The notes under the pieces: model-generated
The model's database searches: none
What the model saw: the letters and a program-made list of their open reading frames with translations, nothing else
What the model was told of the DNA's origin: nothing
Position numbers and translations under genes: made by a program
DNA from: CAWANP01 sp963783445
Lineage (GTDB): Bacteria; Chloroflexota; Anaerolineae; JAAYZQ01
Direction of reading: 5' to 3'
NCBI GenBank assembly: GCA_963783445.1
Contig: CAWANP010000002.1
Location: forward strand, 558,001 to 622,000
DNA: 64,000 nucleotides
Shown: piece after piece, positions 46,948-55,311 of the stretch
How positions within the stretch are numbered: the stretch's first letter is position 1
Layout of the letters: the number at the start of each line of letters is the position of its first letter

Positions 46948-47380
46948 TGTTCAGTCGGAGTGCCTGGACTTGCTGGGGCTGCGTTGTGGGCTGTCTGGGA
47001 ATGGCCTTTGTCGCTGGCGCCTTCCTGGAAACAGCGGATGGGCAGGATTGACGGATCGACTCGGGCTCGGGTCCGACTGGCACTCCTACCCGTCCAGAGG
47101 AACCGCACCAGTACCCGGTAGGCATCAGCCATGTGATGGTCAATGGCCAGTGGGTCGCATGCGACTGTGAGCAGAGCGGCGCCCGGCCGGGAGAAGTGCT
47201 GTGGCACAGTCGCCAGGACTACTGTTCAGGCGCAGTGCCTGGGCGTGGTGGAACTGCGCTGTGGGTTGTTTGGGGATGGCCCTTGTCGCTGGCGTACGCC
47301 TGAGAACAGAAGATGGGCAAGATTAACGGATCGACCTGGGCTCGGGTCCGATTAGCACTCATATCCGTCCAGTCGGGGCG
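46831..47380 (+). repeat. Two tandem 275-bp units overlapping the deacylase 3' end
   Basis: Unit A is 46831-47105, of which the first 117 bp are the deacylase C-terminus. Unit B is 47106-47380. CACCAGTACCCGGT starts both, and GGATCGAC recurs at the same offset of 275, so there is no net indel although many substitutions separate the copies. Confidence 0.85.
47106..47235 (+). pseudogene. Duplicated C-terminal fragment of the D-aminoacylase gene
   Basis: In frame it reads HQYPVGISHVMVNGQWVACD then CEQSGARPGEVLWHSRQDYC, matching the true C-terminus (HQYPVGISHVMVNGQWVVRD) at most positions. It has no start codon with a ribosome binding site, has lost the stop at the equivalent site, and encodes no catalytic residues. 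It is a remnant of the tandem duplication in the 477-bp space between the deacylase and the next amidohydrolase. Confidence 0.8.
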
Positions 47381-47424
47381 CCTGCCTGGTTGCACCGCAT
47401 CCTGCTCAGACTGAGAGGTGAAGG

Positions 47425-48216
47425 GTGATCGTAGACGCCCACGTTCACTTGATGGAACCGGAAAAGGGGGCCTCTGGCTACGACTATTTGAAAAAGACCG
47501 GCGGTGCCTGGGGGCAGGTCTGGGACGCGGCGCGGCTCGTCGGGCTGCTGGACGAATGTGAGTTTGACAAAGCCGTTGTCTTTACCGGTGCTGGCCTCTA
47601 TCCCAATGTAGATCACCGCTATTACAACGACAATCTGGCCCGCGAGGTGGGGCAGTTCCCTGACAGGCTCATCGGTTTCGGTTGCCTCGATCTGAAAGGG
47701 GATCCCCACGCCGCCAGAGAGATCCCGCGCTTGGTTGAGGACCTCGGCCTGTTGGGCCTCAAGTTCCACCCCTGGATCCAGGTCTTTCCGGCCAACTCGG
47801 GCCTTCTCCGGCCGGTCTGCGAGCAAGCTTCGCGCTATCGCCTACCCATCCTCTTTCACACCGGTACGCCACCCTACGCCCAACCGGCCCAGGTAGCGCA
47901 ATGGGCGGGCGAGTATCCGCAGGTTCAGTTCATCATGGGTCACTTTGGCAAGCTGATTTGGCTCGACGCGGTCCGCGCTGCTCTAGAATACCCCAACGTC
48001 TATCTGGAGACGAGCGGGGCGCAGGTGGCGGATCTCGAGATCGCCGTGAGACTGCTAGGCGAGGACCGGATCGTGTTTGGTACGGACCTGCCAATCGGAG
48101 GGGCGGCCGCCGGGAGGTGGAACGTGGACAAGATCCGCGCCGCGCGAATTGCGGACAGCGCCAGAGAGCGGATCTTGGGGCAGAATATCCTGGAGATTCT
48201 GGCACGGGTCGGCTAG
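47425..48216 (+). CDS. Amidohydrolase family 2 enzyme
   Basis: 263-residue TIM-barrel enzyme with a complete metal site: VIVDAHVHLMEPEKG at the N-terminus, LGLKFHPWIQVFP, PILFHTGTPPYAQ, FIMGHFGKL and IVFGTDLPIGG. It aligns well along its length with the product of the gene at 48513 (shared LKFHxxxQ and FHxGTP), so the two are paralogues. GTG 47425 follows GAGGTGAAG. Reaction unknown: decarboxylation or hydrolysis are the family options. It lies in the catabolic cluster downstream of the duplicated spacer. Confidence 0.84.
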   Translation: MIVDAHVHLMEPEKGASGYDYLKKTGGAWGQVWDAARLVGLLDECEFDKAVVFTGAGLYPNVDHRYYNDNLAREVGQFPDRLIGFGCLDLKGDPHAAREIPRLVEDLGLLGLKFHPWIQVFPANSGLLRPVCEQASRYRLPILFHTGTPPYAQPAQVAQWAGEYPQVQFIMGHFGKLIWLDAVRAALEYPNVYLETSGAQVADLEIAVRLLGEDRIVFGTDLPIGGAAAGRWNVDKIRAARIADSARERILGQNILEILARVG

Positions 48217-48334
48217 GTCATCCAAGGCTGAAGGACACGGTCGCAGTTCTGAACTCGGGCCAAGCCTGGGTAGGGGCCGCGCATGGGAATGCATTCGCCC
48301 ACCAGGGGAGTCTTCCAGGCGTCATAGGTCCTAA

Positions 48335-48480
48335 TCTCTGACCGAGACGAAATGGGTTTGGGCCAGGTTGATCGTGGTTGAACCCTTTGGGGCTCGACCA
48401 GGAGACCATCGGTCCTCAGGAGGGCTTTCTCCCACTAGAGGGTAGCCTTTCTCCTATCAAGCGGGCAAGTTGCCAACTTG
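48335..48480 (+). promoter_or_regulatory. Possible regulatory region before the last amidohydrolase
   Basis: Within the 296-bp gap 48217-48512. It contains TCTCTGACCGAG (48335-48346) and TCCTATCAAGCG (48452-48463), both also present side by side at 34401-34424 upstream of the cluster promoter. It also has GGG-CT units (48422, 48440, 48463) and the perfect palindrome CAAGTTG-C-CAACTTG (48466-48480). No consensus promoter was identified. Confidence 0.4.
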
Positions 48481-48512
48481 TCTTACAGGAGGCGAGGAAG
48501 GGGAGTGCGGCA

Positions 48513-49271
48513 GTGATCGTTGACGCGCATGTGCATATTGGCACCACGGTGCACCATTTCGAGCGGCTGGAGGTCGCTGCTGATGACATCCTGCGAGAGA
48601 TGGACGCCAATGCCGTAGACATGGCTGTCCTCTGCCCGGCCGGGGCTGACCTGGCGGTCTACAGTCACCGGGGCAATGACCTCGTGGCAGCGGCTGTCCG
48701 GGCGCATCCCGGCCGGTTTATCGGTCTGGGAACTGCCAATCCCTGGTACGGTGAAGCAGCGCTGGCTGAGCTGGACCGGGCAATCCACGACCTAGGTCTG
48801 AGCGGCTTCAAGTTCCACTCGTTGGTCCAGGGATTCCATCTCAATGATCCACTCCTGGTCTACCCCCTGGTGGAAAAGGCCATCGATCTGGACGTGCCGG
48901 TCTACTTCCACTGCGGGACGCCGATCATGGCTATGCCCTACAAGATCCAGGATCTGGCCCGGCTCTATCCCCAGGCCAAGCTGATCATGGGCCACCGGGG
49001 CTGGGACTATCACTTTGACGTGATCCACGTGGAACAGAATTGCCCTGGGATATGGATAGAGACTTCCAAGTGCGAGTACGTGAACCTGGAGCACTCTTAC
49101 AAGATGGGGAATGTCGGTCGACTCTTGTATGGCTCTGACTATCCCATCAGTTCTATGGCGCCCGAGTTGTCCAAGGTCCGCCATTTGGTGGGCTTGACTT
49201 CTGAGCACGAGTCTGCTATCTTGGGGCGCAACTGCCAACGCCTGTTTGGACTGGAGGAAAATGCCGGATAA
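48513..49271 (+). CDS. Amidohydrolase family 2 enzyme
   Basis: 252 residues. Metal-site motifs are VIVDAHVHIGTTVHHFE, FKFHSLVQGFHLND, VYFHCGTPIMAMP, LIMGHRGWDYHFD and LLYGSDYPISS. GTG 48513 is chosen because GGGGAG lies 8 bases upstream and the protein then begins at the first beta-strand like its paralogue; a longer frame from 48378 encodes no conserved sequence. Its last codons overlap the start of the ferredoxin gene (49261), linking this enzyme to the ferredoxin/oxidoreductase pair. Reaction unknown. Confidence 0.84.
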   Translation: MIVDAHVHIGTTVHHFERLEVAADDILREMDANAVDMAVLCPAGADLAVYSHRGNDLVAAAVRAHPGRFIGLGTANPWYGEAALAELDRAIHDLGLSGFKFHSLVQGFHLNDPLLVYPLVEKAIDLDVPVYFHCGTPIMAMPYKIQDLARLYPQAKLIMGHRGWDYHFDVIHVEQNCPGIWIETSKCEYVNLEHSYKMGNVGRLLYGSDYPISSMAPELSKVRHLVGLTSEHESAILGRNCQRLFGLEENAG

Positions 49272-49731
49272 GATACGCATCAAGGTCGATCGCCACGTAT
49301 GCAGCGGTTGCCTGTCGTGCATGACCACCTGTTCTATGGCCAATGAATGGTACGCCAGCCTGCCGGGGTCCCGGGTTCGGGTCGATCTGAGCCCCTTCGC
49401 CGACACCCACCGCATCACCCTCTGCCCCCAGTGTGCTGCGACGTCCAGGTCGGAAGCGGCCTGTCTGGAAGCCTGCCCTGAGGGTGCGATCAGCCGCGAT
49501 CCCAACACCGGCCATCTGGTGGTGGACTATGGCCGGTGCACTGGCTGTAGAGCCTGCATTGAGGCCTGTCCCTTGGACGCCATGTTCTGGAACCCAATCT
49601 CGGAGCATGTGATCAAGTGCGAGTTGTGCAACGGCGATCCACAGTGCGTACAAGCTTGTCCGACTGGCGCCCTGACGATCCGGGTCGTCGCAGGCAGGAA
49701 AGCCATTGGAAAGCGTGAGGCAACGCGATGA
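49261..49731 (+). CDS. Four-cluster [4Fe-4S] ferredoxin subunit (HycB/DmsB-like)
   Basis: 156 residues with sixteen cluster cysteines in four groups: VCSGCLSCMTTC, LCPQCAATSRSEAACLEACP, RCTGCRACIEACP and KCELCNGDPQCVQACP. This is the layout of electron-transfer subunits of molybdenum or tungsten oxidoreductases (HycB, DmsB, AOR-associated ferredoxins). No signal peptide is present, so it is cytoplasmic. GGAGG directly precedes ATG 49261, and its stop overlaps the start of the oxidoreductase gene by four bases, so it is almost certainly the electron acceptor for that enzyme. Confidence 0.9.
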   Translation: MPDKIRIKVDRHVCSGCLSCMTTCSMANEWYASLPGSRVRVDLSPFADTHRITLCPQCAATSRSEAACLEACPEGAISRDPNTGHLVVDYGRCTGCRACIEACPLDAMFWNPISEHVIKCELCNGDPQCVQACPTGALTIRVVAGRKAIGKREATR

Positions 49732-51719
49732 AGCGAAGCAATGGCTGGGTGGGCAAGATCCTGTGGATTAACCTAAATGATCGGACAACGCGCGCGCTGG
49801 ATACAGCGGACTATGGCCTGGACTATATCGGTGGACGTGGGATCGCCGCCCGCATCGCCTGGGATGCCATCCCCCCTGGCGTCGGCGCGCTGGATCCGGA
49901 GAACCTGTTCATGGTCTTTACCGGGCCCCTGAGTGGCACGACCGCACCCTTTTCTGGGCGGACCTCAATCTGCGGCCTGAGTCCGCAAGGGTGGCCCCAG
50001 GAGTGGTTCAGCCGCTCCAACGTCGGAGGGCACTGGGGTCCATCACTCAAATACGCGGGCTACGATGGGTTGGTGGTCGAGGGGCAGGCTGATTCCCCCG
50101 TGACACTATGGATCACCGATGACAGGGTCGCGTTGCTGGACGCCGGTCACCTGTGGGGCATGGGTGTCATGGACACTCAACAGGCGCTCATGGGCGAACT
50201 GGGCAACGAAATTCGAATCCTGACCATCGGGCAGGCGGGCGAGAGGCTCAGCCGTATCGCCACGGTGGCCACGGAAACCAATTCGGCGGCGGGTCAAGGG
50301 GGCTATGGAGCGGTCATGGGTTCCAAGAACCTCAAGGCCATCGCCGTGCGCGGCAGCGGGCCCGTCTATGTTGCCGAACCGGAGCTGTTCCTGGCTCGCT
50401 GCAAGGCGATTGCCGAGGAAGCTCGCACCGGCAGCCGTTTTGCCAATACAGAGCTGGATTCTGAGCGGGTGGCTGGCTTTAAGCAGCGCTGGCAGGCTTG
50501 TACCCAACAGTGCGGGATGCGCTGCGGCATGGTCTGCCGTTTCTACGGCGAGGTCAGGGGGCCGGCTACGGGCGAAATGCTCGCCGGTCAGTTCCACTGC
50601 GTCTCTGGCTTTTTTCCGGGCATACCCAACAGCTTCTATGACTGGAACCTGGGGTTCGAGGGCGGATTCGAGGCCCGGCACCTGTCGGACAACTATGGGC
50701 TCAACCAGTGGGATCTACTGCTGGGCATCATACCCTGGCTGCGGCTGTGCGGTCCGGCCCCCGCAGGTGCTGGCCTGGTCACTGAGGTCAACGGCCGGGC
50801 CATCGACTTTGATGACCCGACCTTCTGGGCCCATCTCTTCCGAGCCATTGCCTACCGGGAGGAAATGGGTGATGCCCTGGCTGAGGGTGGCCGCCGGGCG
50901 CCAGACCTGTTGGGCTATGGGCAGGAGCTGGCCGAGCCGTTGTTTACCGCATGGGGCAGCGCCGGCCACTGGGATGGGCATGGAGATCGGGGCAACCGCA
51001 TCGTCTACCCCTTCTGGCTGGCGCCGGCCGTGCAGTGGGCTGTGGACGTCCGGGATCCCTTCAGCAGCGCCCACGGGTATACGGCGCTGACTATGCATTG
51101 GTCCCCCTTCCTCAACGATGAAGGCTTGTCATGGGACACCATCAAGGCGGCTGGAAAGCGGATCTATGGTACCGAGCAAGCAGTGGATCCCCTGAGTGAC
51201 TATGAGGCCAAGGAGATACCGGCTGTGTGGCACGGCCATCGCAGCGTGATGAAGGACTCGGTGACCGTGGACGACAATGTCTTTCCCATGATCTTGAGTA
51301 CCAACAGCGCGGACGGGCTGGCCCGTGCGGGCGATATGCTGGGTCCCGACTTTGAATATCACCTCTTCACGTCGGCAACGGGCGCTGACCTGACGCGTGA
51401 GGACTTTGAGCTGGCCTGCGAGCGGGTTTTCAACCTGGAACGCGCCATACAGGTACGGAACTTTGCCCGGCAGCGTAGCGACGACGAGAAGGTGATCCCC
51501 CAGTTTGAGCGCGAGGAATGGTGGGAGAATCCCCTCATTGGCGAAAAGAAGCGACTGGACCGGACCAAGTTCATTCCGCTCCTGGAAAGGTACTACCGGC
51601 TGCGAGGATGGGACCTGGCACTGGGGCGGCCTACCTGGTCCAAGCTGCAGGAGCTGGGCTTGGGCGATGTAGCAGAGGAACTGGCCCAGGCTGACCTTAT
51701 CGAGAGCAATACCGCTTAA
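49728..51719 (+). CDS. Aldehyde:ferredoxin oxidoreductase family tungstoenzyme (divergent)
   Basis: 663 residues of the AOR family. The N-terminal domain begins GKILWINLNDRTTRALD and contains the tungstopterin-binding stretch GGRGIAARIAWD. GQAGERLSRIATVATETNSA and GGYGAVMGSKNLKAIAVRG are family hallmarks. The cluster segment reads ACTQQCGMRCGMVC, with four cysteines spaced by three rather than the usual CxxCxxxC. The distal Cys normally found in a DxxGxC segment near residue 490 is not seen (MILSTNSADGL here), so cluster ligation may differ. AOR enzymes oxidise aldehydes to acids with ferredoxin; related members reduce acids or aromatic thioesters. Overlap with the ferredoxin gene and threonine aldolases in the same cluster favour an aldehyde substrate, by inference. 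Confidence 0.85.
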   Translation: MKRSNGWVGKILWINLNDRTTRALDTADYGLDYIGGRGIAARIAWDAIPPGVGALDPENLFMVFTGPLSGTTAPFSGRTSICGLSPQGWPQEWFSRSNVGGHWGPSLKYAGYDGLVVEGQADSPVTLWITDDRVALLDAGHLWGMGVMDTQQALMGELGNEIRILTIGQAGERLSRIATVATETNSAAGQGGYGAVMGSKNLKAIAVRGSGPVYVAEPELFLARCKAIAEEARTGSRFANTELDSERVAGFKQRWQACTQQCGMRCGMVCRFYGEVRGPATGEMLAGQFHCVSGFFPGIPNSFYDWNLGFEGGFEARHLSDNYGLNQWDLLLGIIPWLRLCGPAPAGAGLVTEVNGRAIDFDDPTFWAHLFRAIAYREEMGDALAEGGRRAPDLLGYGQELAEPLFTAWGSAGHWDGHGDRGNRIVYPFWLAPAVQWAVDVRDPFSSAHGYTALTMHWSPFLNDEGLSWDTIKAAGKRIYGTEQAVDPLSDYEAKEIPAVWHGHRSVMKDSVTVDDNVFPMILSTNSADGLARAGDMLGPDFEYHLFTSATGADLTREDFELACERVFNLERAIQVRNFARQRSDDEKVIPQFEREEWWENPLIGEKKRLDRTKFIPLLERYYRLRGWDLALGRPTWSKLQELGLGDVAEELAQADLIESNTA

Positions 51720-51745
51720 CCACGGAGACACAGAGGACACGGAGT
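51720..51745. repeat. CACGGAGACACAGAGGACAC-type repeat
   Basis: Directly after the oxidoreductase stop. From memory, closely related CACAGAGACACAGAGG strings are frequent intergenic repeats in several environmental phyla. The 164-bp gap holds nothing else recognised. Confidence 0.4.
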
Positions 51746-51883
51746 CATTCTGGGGCTGCTTGGAGAGAACCTTGGATGTTCTGTACCTCAGCGGCAAACA
51801 CTGAGGAGCCGTCGTGGACTGGAGCAGGCGTCGGCAACAGAGGCTAGCGTCTGTTGTGTACAAGTACAGGAGGAGCGGACACC

Positions 51884-52705
51884 ATGTTTGAGAAGACAGA
51901 TCCCTATGTGCTGGCCAGCGGTTTTCAGTCCCCTGAGGGACCTAGCTTTGATCGAGAAGGCACCCTTCATTTTGTGGACTGGGATGCGCAGGTGGTCTAT
52001 CGGGCCACTCTAGATGGCAAGGTGTCCCCCTTTGTCAACACGGCTGGCGTGCCGACGGGTTCCAAGTTCCACCGGAACGGCCACCTGTTCGTGGCTGATG
52101 GGGATCGAGGCATCCTCGATCTTTCAACCAAGGGGGAGGTGCACGTGGTCGCTTCCGGCTGGGCAGGAGGGCGCTTCCGCGGCCCCAATGACCTGGTTTT
52201 CGCCGCCAACGGCGATTTCTATTTTACCGATCCCAAGGGGTCCGATCCCGAGCACCCCATCGGCAACGTCTTCCTCGTGCGCCAGGATGGCCGTGTCGAG
52301 CGCTTTGCCGAAGGATTCCAGTTCCCCAATGGCATTGTCCTCTCTGATGATGGCCGGACACTGTATTTGGGCGAAACCTACCCGAACCATGTTCTGGCCT
52401 TCGACCTGGACGAACAAGGCCACGAGCAGGCCCGGCGAGTGTTTGCCCGGCTGGAGGGCGGCCTGGGGCCCGATGGCATGGCCTTTGGGCGAGACGGTAA
52501 CCTATACGTGGCCCATTATGGCAAGGGGGCCGTTGCCGTGATCGATCCTGAGGGCAGGGTGATCGCGGACCTGCCGGTTGGGGGCATGAACCCTACCAAC
52601 GTCGCCTTCTGGGGGGCCAGCCTGTTCGTCACCGAAGTGGAAGAGGGCCAAGTCGTGCGGCTGGACATTGGCGTCGAGGGCCAAGTGTTGTATGGACTTA
52701 CCTAA
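51884..52705 (+). CDS. SMP-30/gluconolactonase-family lactonase
   Basis: 273-residue six-bladed beta-propeller hydrolase. Metal ligands of the family are visible: Glu in FQSPEGPSF, Asn in FRGPNDLVF, Asn in FQFPNGIVLS, and Asp in GLGPDGMAF. The blade sequences (GTLHFVDWDAQVVYRATLDG, GNVFLVRQDGRVERFA, NLYVAHYGKGAVAVID) are typical. Such enzymes open sugar lactones such as glucono-1,5-lactone. AGGAGGAG precedes ATG 51884. Together with the downstream glucose-dehydrogenase-like SDR it would form a dehydrogenase/lactonase pair for aldose oxidation, which fits the sugar-type importer in the cluster; this is inference. Confidence 0.85.
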   Translation: MFEKTDPYVLASGFQSPEGPSFDREGTLHFVDWDAQVVYRATLDGKVSPFVNTAGVPTGSKFHRNGHLFVADGDRGILDLSTKGEVHVVASGWAGGRFRGPNDLVFAANGDFYFTDPKGSDPEHPIGNVFLVRQDGRVERFAEGFQFPNGIVLSDDGRTLYLGETYPNHVLAFDLDEQGHEQARRVFARLEGGLGPDGMAFGRDGNLYVAHYGKGAVAVIDPEGRVIADLPVGGMNPTNVAFWGASLFVTEVEEGQVVRLDIGVEGQVLYGLT

Positions 52706-52788
52706 CCCTTCTCTCCTGCCCCAGCAAGCTGAGAACTCCCAGGTTGTACCGGCCAAGCTGTTCGGGCCTGGAAAGCAGGGAGTATCGC

Positions 52789-53595
52789 ATGAAGCGCTTT
52801 GAAGGGAAGGTCGCCCTGATAACTGGCGCCTCGCGGGGCATCGGCCGAGGGATCGCCCTGTGCCTGGCAGCTGAGGGGGCTGATATCGTTGTCAACTATC
52901 GGTCTCACGGCGACGAGGCGCAAGAGGTAGCCGACCGTATCCAGCAGATGGGCCGCCGGATCTTGGTCTGCCGTGGCGACGTAGCTGAGCGGGACGCCGT
53001 CGCAGAGGTATTTGCCAAAGCCGTGGAGCACTATGGCAGGATTGATGTCGTGGTGGCCAATGCCGGGATCAACATTCCAGGCTCTGTACTGGAGGCCGAT
53101 TGGCAGAGCGTGCTGCGCGTCATCCAGGTCAGCCAGTTTGGTGTCTTTCACACGGCTCAGCTTGCGGCCCAACAGATGGTGAGACAGGCGGCGAGCGGCG
53201 GTAGCGGGGGCAAGATCATTCTTATCGGGTCCATCCACGAACAGCTTGCAGTCCCTAGCAGTGTGGCGTACAACATGGCCAAGGCGGCGGTGGGCCACCT
53301 GGCCAGGACCATGGCTCTGGAGCTGGCACCCTATCACATCAACGTCAACGTGGTCGCCCCAGGCCGGATAGATACTCCGTCGACCCGCGACTTTCTGGAC
53401 GGAGAGCGGTTGGAGGCAGCAAACCAGCATATTCCGTGGGGCCGGGTGGGTACACCAGAGGAGGTTGGCAAGGCCGTGGCTTACCTGGCCAGCGACGACG
53501 CCGACTATGTGACCGGAGCGACGCTGGTCATCGATGGCGGTTTTTCCATCAACCTGGACCTGAGGATAGGGGAGTCGGAAGTCTGGGGGAAATAA
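52789..53595 (+). CDS. Short-chain dehydrogenase (glucose 1-dehydrogenase-like)
   Basis: 268-residue NAD(P)-dependent oxidoreductase. The cofactor motif TGASRGIGRGIAL is at residues 13-25, NAG at VVANAGINIP, and the catalytic Ser/Tyr/Lys in IGSIHEQLAVPSSVAYNMAK. The SIHE variant after the catalytic Ser and the NPGRI-like VNVVAPGRIDTP resemble glucose 1-dehydrogenases more than FabG. The C-terminus DYVTGATLVIDGGFSINLDL is standard. ATG 52789 is chosen over an upstream start at 52744 because the family N-terminus (MKRFEGKVALITG) begins there. It is the last gene of the plus-strand catabolic run, 83 bp after the lactonase gene. Confidence 0.87.
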   Translation: MKRFEGKVALITGASRGIGRGIALCLAAEGADIVVNYRSHGDEAQEVADRIQQMGRRILVCRGDVAERDAVAEVFAKAVEHYGRIDVVVANAGINIPGSVLEADWQSVLRVIQVSQFGVFHTAQLAAQQMVRQAASGGSGGKIILIGSIHEQLAVPSSVAYNMAKAAVGHLARTMALELAPYHINVNVVAPGRIDTPSTRDFLDGERLEAANQHIPWGRVGTPEEVGKAVAYLASDDADYVTGATLVIDGGFSINLDLRIGESEVWGK

Positions 53596-53674
53596 GATTG
53601 GGCCAGACCCGGCTGGTCAGAATCTGTTGACCAATCCATGGTTGGCATGGATAGTCCCGAATTCGGCGGATTAG

Positions 53675-55024
53675 CTACGAATGGGCATCACACGCAAGTT
53701 CCTGATTGCCGCGATTGGCCACAAGCTTGAGGCGGTGGAGTTCCTTTACGTAACCGGCGCCCTGCAAGTAGGGATAGACGGTGTTGTTGTGCAGGAGCGG
53801 GTCGGCCTCTGGGGATAGGACAGCGTCGCCGTCTGGGGTGCCGGGGATGGGTGAGAACAGGGCCAGCCTGGCCTGGACACCCAACTTGTGGGCGGCGAGT
53901 ATGGTGGCCTCTACCTCTGAGAGGGGCTGGTCCGGCAGACCAGCCAGGATATAGGCCCCCAGCTCGTGGGAACGAAAACCGGCTTCCATAAGATGTGCGA
54001 CCGCTTGTGCAAAGGCGCCAGTGGTGACTTTGCCTCCAGAAACCCGCTGCCGGGCAGCGTCGACCGTCTCCAGCGACAGGCGGATTGAGGCACAGCCTGC
54101 CCTCCGTAGCAGCACCGCCAAGTCGGCGGTGATCTCCCTGGCGTGCAGACCATTGGGCGTGTAGAATCGGACTGTCTCCCCCTGTGCAAGCACTCTTTCC
54201 AGGATGGGCACGATGTGGCGCTCCGCATTCAGTAGCAGGGCATCGTCGTAGAAGGCGAAATCGCGCACGCCGCGCTGCGTACAGTCCAGGATCTCGTCGG
54301 CGACCGCAGCGGGATCCCGTTGGACAAAGGCCGGCTGAAGGCGGCGGCTGGCGCAGTAGGTACAGTCGTATGGGCAGCCCCAGGACGTGAGTATGCAGAC
54401 GTAACTGCGGGGGGAAGAGGGGGGGAACAGCAAGTCGTGCGCGGGGGGCGGCCAAACGCGGCAATCGGTGTAGGGGCCGGAGTCGAAACTGAAGCCGGTC
54501 ACCTTTCCAGTCAGGCGCAAGGCCGCAGCCAGGCCCGGGCCGGATATCACCTCGTCAGCCCCAGAGTGCTCCCATGCATGGTCGGGGCAGAGTGTGGCAT
54601 ACACGCCCCCAAGGACAACGGGCACCGGGCCAAACTGTACCCGAACCCGGCGGATTGCTTCTACCACGCCGGGATACCAGTAGGTCATGCCCGAAGCAAC
54701 CATCACCAGGTCAGGGAGCGGGGCGGCCGCCAGGGCTGCATCGAAACGGTCCATGGGCAGGCCAAAGCGTCCGTAGTGGCGCGGGACGGTAGATACCGGT
54801 TCCGGGTTGTCGATAATGGTCTTGAGGAACTTGCCCGAGCCATCGGGCCGGGGCTGAGGCGCGCCCGGGAAGGGCGCGAGGCAGTCGATGAGGGTGACGC
54901 CGTAGCCATTGCTGCGTAAGGCAGCAGCAATAGTCAGAAGCCCCAACGGCTCGATCCAGAGGTTGTGGGCTGCAAAGTCATAGATCCAGGGATTGACGAG
55001 GAGGATCTGGCCTTTGACGTCCAT
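53675..55024 (-). CDS. B12-binding-domain radical SAM protein
   Basis: 449 residues. The N-terminus (GQILLVNPWIYDFAAHN, ALRSNGYGVTLIDCLA, VMVASGMTYWYPGVVEAIRR, VVLGGVYATLCPDHAWEHSG) is a cobalamin-binding Rossmann-like domain, though the classic DxHxxG motif is not obvious. The radical SAM domain carries CILTSWGCPYDCTYCASRRL (Cx3Cx2C), followed by DFAFYDDALLLN and CASIRLSLETVD. Class-B-like members methylate unactivated carbons or build tetrapyrrole and antibiotic products; the substrate here is unknown. ATG 55024 is preferred to 55147 because the promoter -10 box ends 8 bases upstream. It stands alone on the minus strand, between the catabolic cluster and the MocA gene. Confidence 0.83.
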   Translation of the reverse strand: MDVKGQILLVNPWIYDFAAHNLWIEPLGLLTIAAALRSNGYGVTLIDCLAPFPGAPQPRPDGSGKFLKTIIDNPEPVSTVPRHYGRFGLPMDRFDAALAAAPLPDLVMVASGMTYWYPGVVEAIRRVRVQFGPVPVVLGGVYATLCPDHAWEHSGADEVISGPGLAAALRLTGKVTGFSFDSGPYTDCRVWPPPAHDLLFPPSSPRSYVCILTSWGCPYDCTYCASRRLQPAFVQRDPAAVADEILDCTQRGVRDFAFYDDALLLNAERHIVPILERVLAQGETVRFYTPNGLHAREITADLAVLLRRAGCASIRLSLETVDAARQRVSGGKVTTGAFAQAVAHLMEAGFRSHELGAYILAGLPDQPLSEVEATILAAHKLGVQARLALFSPIPGTPDGDAVLSPEADPLLHNNTVYPYLQGAGYVKELHRLKLVANRGNQELACDAHS

Positions 55025-55031
55025 AGGGGTT

Positions 55032-55060
55032 ATTATACTGCCTGCCTGTACTCGAGACAA
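55032..55060 (-). promoter_or_regulatory. Promoter of the radical SAM gene, probably leaderless
   Basis: Minus strand TTGTCT, 17 bases, TATAAT; the -10 box ends at 55032 and ATG is at 55024. The expected transcript start coincides with the start codon. Confidence 0.7.
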
Positions 55061-55181
55061 GCTGGCTGCTAACCATAGATCTAACTCGATAACAAGTGTG
55101 GCGACCCATGTCCAGACGATGGTCAGAATAACCAGGCAATGCCCCAAGGAACCTTGCCCAGCAATCGCAAAAGTGTTTCAT

Positions 55182-55210
55182 TTGCCTTTTCTAAACGGAT
55201 AGGTTACAAT
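55182..55210 (+). promoter_or_regulatory. Promoter of the MocA-MFS operon
   Basis: TTGCCT, 17 bases, TACAAT, about 100 bases before ATG 55312. Confidence 0.6.
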
Positions 55211-55311
55211 AGCAAACACTTGAAAACAGGTGAAGTAATGGGTGTGAACCCTAGATCCTTTACTGACTCCTCGCTATGTGAAGAGCGAGACTTGGTACCT
55301 GGTGCGGTTTC

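Noticed and set aside
46868..47355. Small ORFs in the deacylase-amidohydrolase gap
   Set aside because: They read the duplicated deacylase fragment in a wrong frame; the correct frame shows a pseudogene fragment.
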